A stretch of 64,000 bases of DNA from Kineothrix sp. MB12-C1 (lineage in GTDB: Bacteria; Bacillota; Clostridia; Lachnospirales; Lachnospiraceae), in contig NZ_CP132957.1 in assembly GCF_030863805.1 (NCBI RefSeq), positions 1 to 64,000 on the forward strand. Reading direction: 5' to 3'. Both the position numbers and the translations under genes were made by a program. Shown here one piece after another: positions 10,745 through 20,019 of the stretch. Below the pieces are notes generated by a model. The model made no database searches. It worked only from the letters and a program-made list of their open reading frames with translations, and was not told where the DNA came from. Each line of letters begins with the position of its first letter. The stretch's first letter is position 1.

Positions 10745-12478
10745 TATTTGCCTTGACGGTACTTGTTTTTCTTTTTGTTGATTATGGCCAAGGGGATTTG
10801 GGATGAGAAAAGAAAAAGGCTGAGTTTATTCGATGGCTTCATGAAAACTATGGAGCGCTTCCCAGGCAGACAGCACAGACCGTGGAAGATACCTCCAAAG
10901 GATTGCCAGTTACTTTAAAAAGCTTGCGGTAAGGAAGACTTTTGGATCGAAGTGATATTACGTGGAATGATTTAAATATGGATGCCGTGTTCCGACAAAT
11001 GAACTACGCTTATTCTGCGGCAGGGGAGGAATATTTATATTATCTTCTGCGCAGTCCGAAGGGCAAAAAGTAGGAGAGCTTAAGCGGATGGAAGGAAGCA
11101 CGTACGCATTTTCATGGAGAATAAAGAAGGCCGAATACAATGCAGATATTTTTTGCAGAGGCGGGAAAGACTGGAAAAGTATTCTATTTATGAAGCTATT
11201 TGGACCATTTAGAGCTTCTCGGGGAGAGGAAAAATACTACTCATTATCTCGGGAACCTGCTCACTCTTAGCTTCTATAGTATTGATAGTTTGCGTCAGTT
11301 CCTGTAGGGTGTCACTTTCTTTTACTGACTGTTATTTTGTTCTGGAATATTATCACTTATTTTAGGGTAAAGGGTGAAATTGACACCTTATATTATAAGC
11401 TTCAGCTATATTCTGAGATTGCTGCGAAGTGCAAAACGTAATGAGTAAGCTGCCGATGCGCAGGAAGAGGTTCGAGGGGAGTTTGAGGAATTGAAAAACT
11501 GCCTTAAGAGGATGAATAAATTTCAAGCCGGTTCTTATATTATTATGTCGCCCGGCAAGAATGAGAATGCATCCAATAATCCGATTGAGCTTCTGCTCGA
11601 TTATATACGTATGACCTTTCATTTCAGATTTTGATAAAGAGTTCAATAATATGCTGGCAGAAGTAAGGAAAAATAAAGGAAATAAATCGACCGTTGCTAG
11701 CAACTTTCTCTTGTATTAGCGGATTATATGGAGGCGGTGATTGCCATCGGTGCATACCGCGCATCTTTGTCCTCTTACTGTTTGCCGGAACTAACGGAGG
11801 AAAGGACACTTCAGGATTGGAGAATGTGTATCATCCGTTAATTGAACATCCGGTTAAAAACAGTAAATTGATACGGAAGCGGGGCGTACTGCTTACAGGA
11901 TCTAACGCTTCCCGGTAAGTCAACCCTTTTTAAGGACGGTGGCGATCAATGCCATTTTAGCGCAGACCATTCATACTTGCCTTGCGGATTATTCTATAGG
12001 GGGACTCTATGCCGCGTCCTTTCTTCCATGTCACTTAAGGATGACCTGGCCGGCGGGGGACAGCTATTATATTGTTGAAATTAAAGTCATTGAAGAGAAT
12101 TCTGAATCAAGCGGCAGAACAAGAAATCATCAAATACTTTGTTTTGTAGATGAGGTACTGCGGGGAACGAACACGGTGGAGCGTATTGCGGCATCCACTC
12201 AGATTTTAAAAAGCCTTTCCAAAGACAATGTCATTTTGTTTTGCGGCAACTCACGATATCAATTAACTTATCTTTTGGAAGAGAAATATAACAACTTCCA
12301 CTTTGAAGAAGAAATAAGAGGATGACGTAGTGTTCAACTATCGTCTGATGGAAGGACGGGCGACAACAAGAAATGCTATCAAGCTTTTTGCGCGTTATGG
12401 GATATGAAGAGAATATTATTCTGGATGCAGAAGAATTTGGCAGAACACTTTTTACAAAGTGGTGTGTGGACAAAATAA
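10732..12478 (+). CDS. MutS-family DNA-binding ATPase with N-terminal membrane segment, frameshifted
   Basis: The C-terminal third is a MutS ATPase domain: LLTGSNASGKSTF is the Walker A region, with LRTVAINAILAQTIHTCLAD nearby. VFVDEVLRGTNTVERIAAS (Walker B with the signature) follows, then ILFAATHDI.LTYLLE. The C-terminus AEHFLQSGVWTK ends at 12478. The N-terminus MEYIVFALTVLVFLFVDYG is hydrophobic, and a second hydrophobic stretch lies near 11290-11400. This arrangement fits the membrane-anchored MutS-like proteins of Clostridia rather than canonical MutS or MutS2. A proper mutS gene is at 37073. At least ten frameshifts are present. The role is unknown. Confidence 0.72.
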
Positions 12479-12498
12479 AGAGCAAGGAAATAGAAAGA

Positions 12499-12980
12499 AT
12501 GAAGGTAACAATTTATACGGACGGAGCAGCAAGGGGAATCCAGGAAGGACCTGGAGGCTATGGAACGGTATTGCAATATATTGATGCAAAAGGAATGCTG
12601 CATGAGAGGAATATTCGGCAGGATATAAGAAAACGACGAATAACCGAATGGAGCTAATGGCAGTTATTATCGGCCTGGAGGCACTCACTAAACCTTGTGA
12701 GGTAGAGGTTATCTCTGATTCCAAATATGTAACTGATGCCTTTAACCAGCACTGGATTGATGGCTGGCTTAAGAAGAACTGGAAGACAAGTACAAATAAA
12801 CCGGTGAAGAATATAGATCTATGGAAGCGCTTATTGGCAGCAAAAGGACAGCACCTGGTGACCTTTACATGGGTAAAGGGGCATGATGGCCATCCGGAAA
12901 ACGAACGGTGTGATATGCTGGCGACAACGGCAGCTGATGGAAGTGAACTGCTTGACGATTATGTACAGGAAATGGTATGA
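12499..12980 (+). CDS. rnhA: Ribonuclease HI, frameshifted
   Basis: RNase HI cleaves the RNA strand of RNA-DNA hybrids. Catalytic residues are visible: Asp in IYTDGAARG, Glu in NRMELMAVI (second frame), Asp in VISDSKYV, and the His and Asp region in [34 protein letters not shown] is the basic substrate-handle region. The total is about 158 residues, normal for the family. ATG 12499 follows AAGGAAATAGAAAG. One or two frameshifts lie near 12620-12650, before the catalytic Glu. The gene starts 20 nt after the MutS-like gene. Confidence 0.9.
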
Positions 12981-13023
12981 TAAAGGACAGATGGACAGAC
13001 GTATTTGAACGAGGAGGCTTGGG

Positions 13024-13172
13024 ATGACAAATTTGATTTTATTCATGAATGCTTTCTTATCCTATCTTTTGTGGTTGTAATAATTACGATATTAGTGATT
13101 GTGGCATGTATTCTCGGAGTGAAATGGAAGAAGAGTTCAGAAATGAAGGACAAGGGGCGCGCACAGGAGTGA
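13024..13172 (+). CDS. Small single-pass membrane protein, frameshifted
   Basis: A GGAGG box lies 6 nt before the ATG at 13024. Joined frames read MTNLILFMNAFLS, then VVVIITILVIVACILGVKW, then a basic tail KKSSEMKDKGRAQE ending at 13172, about 49 residues. One helix is predicted with a cytoplasmic basic tail. One indel near 13065-13075 splits it. No family is recognised. The intrinsic terminator at 13180 follows immediately, which supports it as a real last gene of the preceding unit. Confidence 0.45.
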
Positions 13173-13179
13173 AATGCTT

Positions 13180-13207
13180 AAGGGTGTTCAAGTATGAACG
13201 CCTTTTT
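13180..13207 (+). terminator. Rho-independent terminator
   Basis: AAGGGTGTTCA pairs with TGAACGCCTT across a short AGTA loop and is followed by TTTTT. It ends the unit running from the MBL-fold gene to the small membrane protein gene. Confidence 0.75.
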
Positions 13208-13251
13208 GTATGGAAATTTGCATGGAGATTAAGGAAGAAAAAGGGGTCAAT

Positions 13252-13938
13252 ATGGGAACATTTAAGATTATATTATGGGATGTGGATCAGACTCTGCTCG
13301 ATTTCAAAAAGTCGGAAAGCTATGCAGTTGCACATTGTTTTGAGCAATTTGAATTTGACAGCTACGGAAGAAATAATCGAATTATATTCAGGAATTAATG
13401 AAAGCTTTTGGAAACGTATTGAAAAGGGGGAAATCGCCAAAAAGATGCGCTCATAGAACGCTTTTGTACTTTGTTCGATAAAGTTGGGATAAAGAATATA
13501 AATCCGGAAGTATTTCAAGAAAAATATGCTGATGCTTTAGGAAGTGTATATTACTTTCAGGATGATTCTTATGAGTTATTAAAGAGCTTAAAGGGACGTT
13601 ATCGGCAATATCTTGTTACGAATGGGATTTCTTATACACAGAGGAAGAAGTTGGGTTTATCCGGATTTGATCAACTCGTCGAAGATATCTTCGTATCGGA
13701 AGAGATCGGAGTACCTAAGCCGCAGAAAGAATACTTTGATTATTGTTTCTCACGTATTCCTGATTTTAGATTGGAGCAAACGATTATTGTAGGTGATTCC
13801 TTAAGCAGCGATATGTTGGGCGGCAATCAGGCCGGAATTACAACTTGCTGGTATAATCCGAATGGCTTTAAGAATAATTCCGATATAAAAATTGATTATG
13901 AGATCAGAAATTTACAAGAAATCAAAACAATTTTATAA
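13252..13938 (+). CDS. HAD-family hydrolase, YjjG/YfnB-type nucleotidase, frameshifted
   Basis: This is a haloacid dehalogenase-superfamily phosphatase. Motif I is ILWDVDQTLLDF with the nucleophile and acid Asp pair, motif II is YLVTNGIS, the motif III Lys lies in GVPKPQKEYF, and motif IV is IIVGDSLSSDMLGG. The alpha-helical cap between motifs I and II and the roughly 227-residue length fit the YjjG type, which dephosphorylates pyrimidine and damaged nucleotides. Frameshifts near 13370 and 13445 split it into three frames. Substrate is inferred from the subfamily only. Confidence 0.82.
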
Positions 13939-13998
13939 TTGTAATAAACTGTAAAAATATGGATGAATTTTTTGGTGCGTTTTTATACCAGCCTCTTA

Positions 13999-14027
13999 TT
14001 GACACAAACTGTTTAATATTCTATACT
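13999..14027 (+). promoter_or_regulatory. Sigma-A promoter of nrdDG
   Basis: TTGACA at 13999-14004, a 17-nt spacer and TATACT at 14022-14027 make a near-consensus housekeeping promoter upstream of nrdD. The predicted start of transcription, near 14034, falls at the edge of the NrdR-like boxes. Confidence 0.8.
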
Positions 14028-14034
14028 ATGGATA

Positions 14035-14081
14035 CCACAAAATGTTGAATGATTTTACATGTTTGTTACAATATATAGTAT
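14035..14081 (+). promoter_or_regulatory. Paired NrdR-like boxes
   Basis: TTACAATATATAGTAT at 14066-14081 matches the core of the NrdR consensus ACACWATATATWGTGT. A second, weaker match, CCACAAAATGTTGAAT, lies at 14035-14050. The offset is exactly 31 bp, the three-turn spacing typical of tandem NrdR sites. NrdR represses ribonucleotide reductase genes when dATP is plentiful. Position just downstream of the promoter fits repression. Confidence 0.65.
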
Positions 14082-14177
14082 TTATATATGATAAAACGAA
14101 TGTGTATACGCATTGCGGGTGTGTTTGTTATTCGACACACGCTATGCGTATTTTTATCATTAAATGAAGGGAAAGGG

Positions 14178-16368
14178 ATGGTGATTAATATGGACAGGGA
14201 TGTTGTAGTGGAATTTGATTATGGCGAAGCATTTAAGCCGCCAAGAGAAGTAAAAGTCATTAAAAAAGACGGAAGCCTGGAAGCATTCAACGTACAGAAG
14301 GTAGTGGATGCAGTAGGTAAAAGTGCATACCGTGCATTGACGAAGTTTACGGAAGAAGAAAAGCAGCATATTTGTAAATATGTGGTGGATAAAGTAATGG
14401 GGTTGGGACAGGATGAAATCCCGATTCCGATTATGCATAATATCGTGGAGAAGGCTTTGGAAGATATTAAGCCGATCGTTGCCAAGAGTTACCGTGATTA
14501 CCGCAATTATAAGCAGGATTTCGTGCGCATGATGGACGATGTATATAAGAAGAGCCAATCCATTATGTATGTGGGAGACAAGGAGAATGCTAATACGGAT
14601 AGTGCTCTTGTATCCACTAAGAGAAGTCTTATTTTCAATCAGTTCAATAAGGAATTGTATCAGAAGTTCTTTATGACGACGGAGGAGATCCAGGCATGCC
14701 GCGATGGTTATATTTACGTCCATGATATGTCGGCTCGCCGTGATACGATGAATTGTTGTCTTTTCGATGTGGCTAATGTTCTGACCGGCGGCTTCGAGAT
14801 GGGAAATATATGGTATAACGAGCCTAAGTCTCTGGACGTGGCGTTCGATGTTATTGGTGATATCGTATTGAGCGCGGCCAGCCAGCAGTATGGCGGTTTC
14901 ACGGTACCGGAAGTCGATAAGATTTTAGAACCCTATGCGGAGAAAACTTATAAAAATAGCTTAGAGAAATATCAAAGACTTGGTATTAGTGAAGAAAAGG
15001 CTATGGAAGAAGCGAATGCGGATGTGTTGCGCGAATTCGAACAAGGATTTCAGGGATGGGAATATAAATTTAATACCGTAGCGAGCAGCCGTGGTGATTA
15101 TCCTTTCATTACGGTAACTGCAGGTATCGGTACGGGACGTTTTGCTAAACTGGCGACAATCTGTTTATTGGATGTAAGAAGAAAAGGGCAGGGGAAGAAG
15201 GGCGTAAGAAGCCGGTACTGTTCCCTAAGATCGTATTTTTATATGATGAGAACCTTCATGGACCGGGCAAGGAACTCGAGGATGTTTTTGAAGCAGGCGT
15301 AAGATGTTCCGCTAAGACAATGTATCCTGATTGGCTGAGCCTCACCGGAAAAGGGTATATTGCCAGCATGTATAAGCAATATAATAAAGTGATTTCACCT
15401 ATGGGTTGCCGTGCCTTTTTATCTCCTTGGTATGAAAGGGGGGGAATGAATCCTGCGGATGATAAGGATACTCCCTATATTCGTAGGCCGTTTCAATATC
15501 GGTGCAGTATCTTTGCACCTTCCGATGATTCTCGCTAAAGCAAGGCAGGAAAGTAGAGATTTCTATGAGGTATTAGATTACTATTTGAATCTGATTCGTC
15601 AGCTCCATAGGCGTACCTATGCCTATTTGGGAGAAATGAGAGCCTCTACCAATCCTCTGGCATATTGTGAAGGAGGATTCCTCGGCGGTAATTTGAAGCT
15701 TTCAGATAAAATTAAGCCTATTTTAAAAGCGGCAACAGCAAGCTTCGGAATTACGGCATTCAATGAATTGCAGGAACTGTACAATGGAAAATCGCTGGTA
15801 GAGGATGGTCAATTTGCTCTTGAAGTATTAGAACACATCAATAAAGAGAGTGATGGAATACAAGCAGGCGGATGGCAATCTGTATGCGGTATATGGCACG
15901 CCGGCAGAAAACTTATGCGGTCTGCAGGTAAAGCAGTTCCGTGCAAAATACGGTATTGTGGAAGGGGTATCGGATAAGGAATATGTTTCCAACAGTTTCC
16001 ATTGCCATGTGACGGAAGATATTACGCCGATTGAAAAGCAAGATTTGGAATACCGATTCTGGGAATTGACCAATGGCGGCAAAATTCAATATGTGAAATA
16101 TCCGATCGATTACAATATGGAAGCCATTAAGACGTTGATTCGAAGAGCCATGGATATGGGCTTCTATGAAGGGGTGAACTTGTCCTTAGCGTATTGTGAT
16201 GACTGTGGTCATCAGGAGCTGGAAATGGATGTATGCCCTAATTGCGGAAGCAAAAATCTGACGAAGATTGACCGTATGAACGGTTACTTGTCCTATTCTC
16301 GTGTGCATGGAGATACAAGACTTAACGATGCGAAAATGGCAGAAATTGCGGAAAGGAAGAGTATGTAA
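14178..16368 (+). CDS. nrdD: Anaerobic ribonucleoside-triphosphate reductase NrdD, frameshifted
   Basis: NrdD is the class III glycyl-radical enzyme that reduces ribonucleoside triphosphates to deoxy forms without oxygen. The N-terminal ATP-cone begins REVKVIKKDGSLEAFNVQKV. DGYIYVHDMSARRDTMNCC, then SRGDYPFITVTAG, GRFNIGAVSLHLP and the C-terminal zinc ribbon CDDCGHQ...CPNCGS are all seen. The glycyl-radical Gly lies in RMNGYLSY, followed by the tail AKMAEIAERKSM. ATG 14178 follows GAAGGG; ATG 14190 is an alternative. Four frameshifts lie near 15200, 15320, 15470 and 15850. It is followed by its activase nrdG. Confidence 0.93.
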
Positions 16369-16393
16369 TTGCATGTGACCGAAAGTTACATAC
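16361..16393 (+). repeat. Hairpin in the nrdD-nrdG junction
   Basis: GTATGTAA (16361-16368, containing the nrdD stop) is perfectly complementary to TTACATAC (16386-16393). An alternative inner stem, ATGTGAC with GTTACAT, is possible. It has no T-tract, so it is more likely an mRNA stability or coupling element than a terminator. It resembles the dispersed GTAAC hairpins. Confidence 0.45.
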
Positions 16394-16412
16394 TTTAGGA
16401 AAGTAAATATAA

Positions 16413-16925
16413 ATGAGATATCATAATATAACCAAGGACGATATGCTGAATGGGGACGGTCTTCGGGTCGTTTTATGGGTCTCTGGCTGTGCGCACTGTT
16501 GCAGGGAATGCCACAATTCTGTTACTTGGGATCCGGATGGAGGGCTGCTTTTCGATGACAATGCAAAAAAAGAAATCTTCGAGCAGTTGGACAAATCCTA
16601 TATTTCCGGTATTACTTTTTCAGGAGGCGATCCGTTGCATGTGGCCAACCGCTCGGATGTACGCGAATTCATGAAGGAGATTAAGGAGAAATATCCGACG
16701 AAAACTATCTGGCTCTATACCGGAGATTCGTGGGAGGATATCTATCACTATCCGCTTCTTCAGTTTGTGGATGTGCTTGTGGACGGCGAGTTCAAGGTAG
16801 AGTTAAAAGATCCTAAGCTTCTGTGGAAGGGGAGCAGCAACCAGAGAGTAATCGATGTGAAGCGCAGTTTGTTGAAGGAAGATGCGAACATCCCGGTCCT
16901 TCACTGTGAAAACTATTCCAGCTAA
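16413..16925 (+). CDS. nrdG: Anaerobic ribonucleotide reductase activating protein NrdG
   Basis: NrdG is the radical-SAM activase that generates the glycyl radical on Nrd[21 protein letters not shown] opens the family fold. The cluster motif is CAHCCREC, C-x3-C-x2-C using the second of the paired Cys residues, followed by HNSVTW. Then come [12 protein letters not shown] with the SAM-binding [14 protein letters not shown] and the C-terminal [15 protein letters not shown]. The 170-residue length is normal. This is one of the few unbroken genes in the first 18 kb. It lies 44 nt after nrdD and should share its promoter. Confidence 0.95.
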   Translation: MRYHNITKDDMLNGDGLRVVLWVSGCAHCCRECHNSVTWDPDGGLLFDDNAKKEIFEQLDKSYISGITFSGGDPLHVANRSDVREFMKEIKEKYPTKTIWLYTGDSWEDIYHYPLLQFVDVLVDGEFKVELKDPKLLWKGSSNQRVIDVKRSLLKEDANIPVLHCENYSS

Positions 16926-16959
16926 GGAACAGACAAAAGAACGACAGGAGAATAAATGC

Positions 16960-17420
16960 GTGAAAACGATAAAAATTAAATATTTTACGGATGAAATTGA
17001 CAAATTAACTTATATTGAGGGAAAATCCGATTGGATTGATCTACGTGCCGCTCAGGCTGTAGACTTAAAGGCGGGGGAATTCAAGTTAATTCCCCTCGGT
17101 GTGGCAATGGAACTTCCGAAAGGTTATGAAGCACACATTGTACCAAGGAGCAGCACTTTTAAAAATTTTGGTATTATTCAGACCAATCATCAGGGTGTAG
17201 TTGACTGCTCCTATTGCGGAGATAATGATCAATGGTTTATGCCCGCATATGCTCTTAGAGATACACATATTTCAGTAAATGAAAGAATTTGTCAGTTTCG
17301 TATCGTAGAAAATCAGCCAATAGTGCATTTCGAAGAAATGGAATCTCTTGAAATGAAGATAGAGGCGGAATCGGCAGTACAGGAAACAATAAGGTATTCA
17401 AAGACAGAGAATTTGTATAA
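16960..17420 (+). CDS. dut: dUTP diphosphatase (deoxyuridine triphosphatase), one frameshift
   Basis: Dut hydrolyses dUTP to dUMP, keeping uracil out of DNA. It begins with GTG at 16960 after [14 protein letters not shown] is motif 1, [15 protein letters not shown] is motif 2, and [14 protein letters not shown] with AYALRD is motif 3. [17 protein letters not shown] is motif 4. Near 17350 one base is missing: in the next frame the sequence continues [11 protein letters not shown], the Gly-rich motif 5 that closes the active site, and ends at the TAA at 17418-17420. The longer open frame to 17589 is therefore an artefact. Its place after nrdDG fits dNTP metabolism. Confidence 0.85.
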
Positions 17421-17495
17421 AAGCTCTTTCCAAGACATAATAGAATGTGATTATAATTCATGCACATTTTATGATGAAATGGAAGGAGCTTTTTT

Positions 17496-18957
17496 ATGGA
17501 GACAGAGTCAAAGGGAACAAGAAGCGGAGGAGAACAAATCAAAAAAGGGACAATATCCGCTTCCCTTGAAGAGAATATGGCATACTTAAATAAAGAATTG
17601 GGAATACCGGAGAACTTTGATATGGTATACCGGGTAATACAAATAGGCGGAAGAAGCGCTTGTCTTTATTTTATTGACGGTTTTGTAAAGATGAGCTGAT
17701 GCAGAAGCTGCTGCAGCATTTCATGTCCTTAAAGCCGGAAGATATGGCTGAGGATGCCCATGGGATGTCAAAGAAGAACATACCATATGTGGAAGTGAAC
17801 TTAGTGGATGAGTGGGAGCAAATCATTTATTTTATTATGTCAGGTGTCTTTGTCATTATGATAGATGGCTATGATCAATGCTTGTTGATCGACTCGAGAA
17901 CTTATCCTGCAAGAAGTGTATCGGAGCCGGAAAAGGATAAATCCCTGAGAGGTTCTAAGGATGGATTTGTGGAAACTATAATTTTTAATACTGCTTTGAT
18001 TCGAAGACGCATTAGAAGTACGGATCTTCGCATGGAGGTTTTTCTGCAGGAGAGGCTTCAAAGACGGATATCGTGCTTTGTTATATGGCTTCCAGAGTGG
18101 ATAAGGATTTCCTGAATGAATTACAGGAGAAAATTCGTAGAATTCATGTGGATGCATTGACTATGAATCAGGAAAGCTTGGCGGAATGTCTATATGATAA
18201 GAAGTGGTTCAATCCTTTTCCCAAGTTTAAATTTACAGAGCGGCCCGATACTGCGGCTGCACAGATTTTGGAAGGAGATATTGTTATTTTAGTGGATAAT
18301 TCTCCATCAGCTATGATTACTCCAACTTCTATTTTTGATGTGATAGAAGAGGCGGATGACTATTATTTCCCTCCGATTACCGGTTCTTATCTTCGCTTAA
18401 CGCGCCTTATTATTGCGCTCTTAACTTATTTTGTGACGCCCACCTTCCTTCTGCTGATGAACAATCCTACTTGGGTACCGGATAGTTTTCAATTTATTTC
18501 GGTAAAAGAGGTAAGTAACGTTCCTTTAATCTGGCAATTTCTTATATTAGAGCTTGCGATAGACGGCTTGCGTCTTGCAGCGGTCAATACGCCCAATATG
18601 TTAAGCACACCTCTTAGTATTATGGCGGCACTTGTCTTAGGAGAATTTTCAGTAAATAGCGGTTGGTTTAATAGTGAAGTAATGCTATATATGGCGTTTG
18701 TAGCAATTGCCGGCTATACGCAGCCTAACTATGAGTTGAGCTATGCGCTTAAATTTATGAGGATATTAAATCTGATCTTGACACAACTTTTTGGTATTTA
18801 CGGATATATTGCAGCAATTATTGTTTGTATAGTGTCAATTTTATCGAATAAAACTATTTCAGGAAAGAGCTATGCGTATCCTCTCGTTCCATTTAATCTT
18901 AAACAATTAGGAAAAAGAATATTACGTTATCGACTTCCTCATTCTGAAAAACAATAA
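17496..18957 (+). CDS. spoVAF: GerA-family spore germination protein, SpoVAF-like, frameshifted
   Basis: This is a GerA/SpoVAF-family membrane protein of about 487 residues. The cytoplasmic N-terminal domain contains [58 protein letters not shown] and [30 protein letters not shown]-like sequence precedes the membrane part. At least five membrane segments follow, with [19 protein letters not shown] and [19 protein letters not shown] typical of the family. GGAAGGAG precedes the ATG at 17496. Frameshifts lie near 17695 and 18060. No gerB/gerC or spoVA partner genes are adjacent. SpoVAF is favoured over GerAA because no receptor operon is present. Confidence 0.75.
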
Positions 18958-18958
18958 A

Positions 18959-18987
18959 TTGAATTTTTCTGAGAGGAATGGTAAAAT
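18959..18987 (+). promoter_or_regulatory. Probable sigma-A promoter of degV
   Basis: TTGAAT at 18959-18964, a 17-nt spacer and TAAAAT at 18982-18987 lie 33 nt before the degV start. Confidence 0.5.
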
Positions 18988-19020
18988 AGTGAAAATGGAA
19001 AAGATAAGGAGGAAAGGTGC

Positions 19021-19890
19021 TTGGCAGATTTTAAAATTATAACAAATACTACGGCAGATTTGCCATTAAGCTATATTGAAGAAAACAATTTGGGCCTGAT
19101 GGTTTTTAATTATACTATTAAGGGAGAAACTTACGGTAAGGGGCATGAACTTGATTGGAAGGAATTTTACGAGTTGATGCGTCAGGGGAACATGACAATG
19201 ACTTCTCAAGTGAATCCCGAAGAGTGTAAAGAATATTTTGAGGAATATTTAAAAGAAACGAAGGAATTATTGTATTTATGCTTTTCCTCGGGACTGAGCG
19301 GGACGTATAGCAGTGCTTGTCTTGCGGCAGAAATGGTGATGGAAGATAATCCCGGCTGCAAGATTACCGTGGTGGATACGAAGTGTGCATCGATGGGTGA
19401 AGGACTTCTCGTTGACAAAGCGGTACAACTAAAGAAGAACGGAAAATCCATGGAGGAGACAGTTGCCTGGGTAGAGGAAAATATTCCTCACCTGGTACAT
19501 ATTTTTACAGTGGATGATTTGAATCATTTATACCGCGGTGGGCGCGTAAGCAAGGCGGCGGCAGTCGTTGGAACGATTGTAGGAGTAAAGCCGGTGCTTC
19601 ATGTGGATGATGAAGGTCATCTAATTCCGATTTCCAAAGTGAGAGGACGTAAAAAGTCTCTGAATGCATTGGTAGATTTTATGGAAGAAAAGATTGGAAA
19701 ATATCGGGATGAGAATGATATTATTTTTATTAGTCATGGAGATTCATTGGAGGATGCGGAGTTTGTCCGGGATGAGGTCAAGGCGAGATTTGGAATTGAC
19801 AATTTCATGATTAACCATATAGGTCCGACAGTAGGTGCCCATGCAGGTCCGGGAACGATAGCACTTTTCTTTATGGGAGAAACGAGATAG
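19021..19890 (+). CDS. DegV family fatty-acid-binding protein
   Basis: DegV-family (FakB-like) proteins bind a fatty acid and present it to a fatty-acid kinase. The N-terminus FKIITNTTADLPLSYIEE, with MTSQVNPEECKEYFEE, CFSSGLSGTYSSACLA and VVDTKCASMGEGLLV, matches the lipid-binding domain. VDDLNHLYRGGRVSKAAAVV and GVKPVLHVDDEGHL are typical of the second domain. At 289 residues it is full length. The start is TTG at 19021 after AAGGAGG. It has its own promoter and terminator, so it is monocistronic. No fakA is in the window; the ligand is inferred from the family. Confidence 0.92.
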   Translation: MADFKIITNTTADLPLSYIEENNLGLMVFNYTIKGETYGKGHELDWKEFYELMRQGNMTMTSQVNPEECKEYFEEYLKETKELLYLCFSSGLSGTYSSACLAAEMVMEDNPGCKITVVDTKCASMGEGLLVDKAVQLKKNGKSMEETVAWVEENIPHLVHIFTVDDLNHLYRGGRVSKAAAVVGTIVGVKPVLHVDDEGHLIPISKVRGRKKSLNALVDFMEEKIGKYRDENDIIFISHGDSLEDAEFVRDEVKARFGIDNFMINHIGPTVGAHAGPGTIALFFMGETR

Positions 19891-19909
19891 AAAAATAGCA
19901 GTGATATAG

Positions 19910-19968
19910 AAAACAGAAAACGACCGTTCTTATCCTGAAGGGATAAAAGCGCGGTCGTTTTCTGTTTT
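19910..19968. terminator. Bidirectional terminator between degV and the CAP-domain gene
   Basis: AAAACAGAAAACGACCG (19910-19926) is perfectly complementary to CGGTCGTTTTCTGTTTT (19952-19968). An inner TTATCC/GGATAA stem lies between them. A-tracts and T-tracts flank both sides, fitting termination for both convergent genes. Confidence 0.85.
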
Positions 19969-20019
19969 ATGAAGTATTTAATCATTATAACTTAACTTTT
20001 TTGATTTAGATTATAACGT

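Noticed and set aside
1-13900. Cluster of pseudogenes showing genome decay
   Set aside because: Genes for essential functions are affected, the breaks are single-base indels, and they fade out along the window. Sequence errors explain this better.
14160-14723. A 187-residue minus-strand open frame over the nrdD start
   Set aside because: It is antisense to the ATP-cone of NrdD; no ribosome binding site or family match.
16925-17589. A 235-residue protein extending past dut
   Set aside because: The extra C-terminus comes from one missing base; the correct frame gives the conserved dUTPase motif 5 and stops at 17420.
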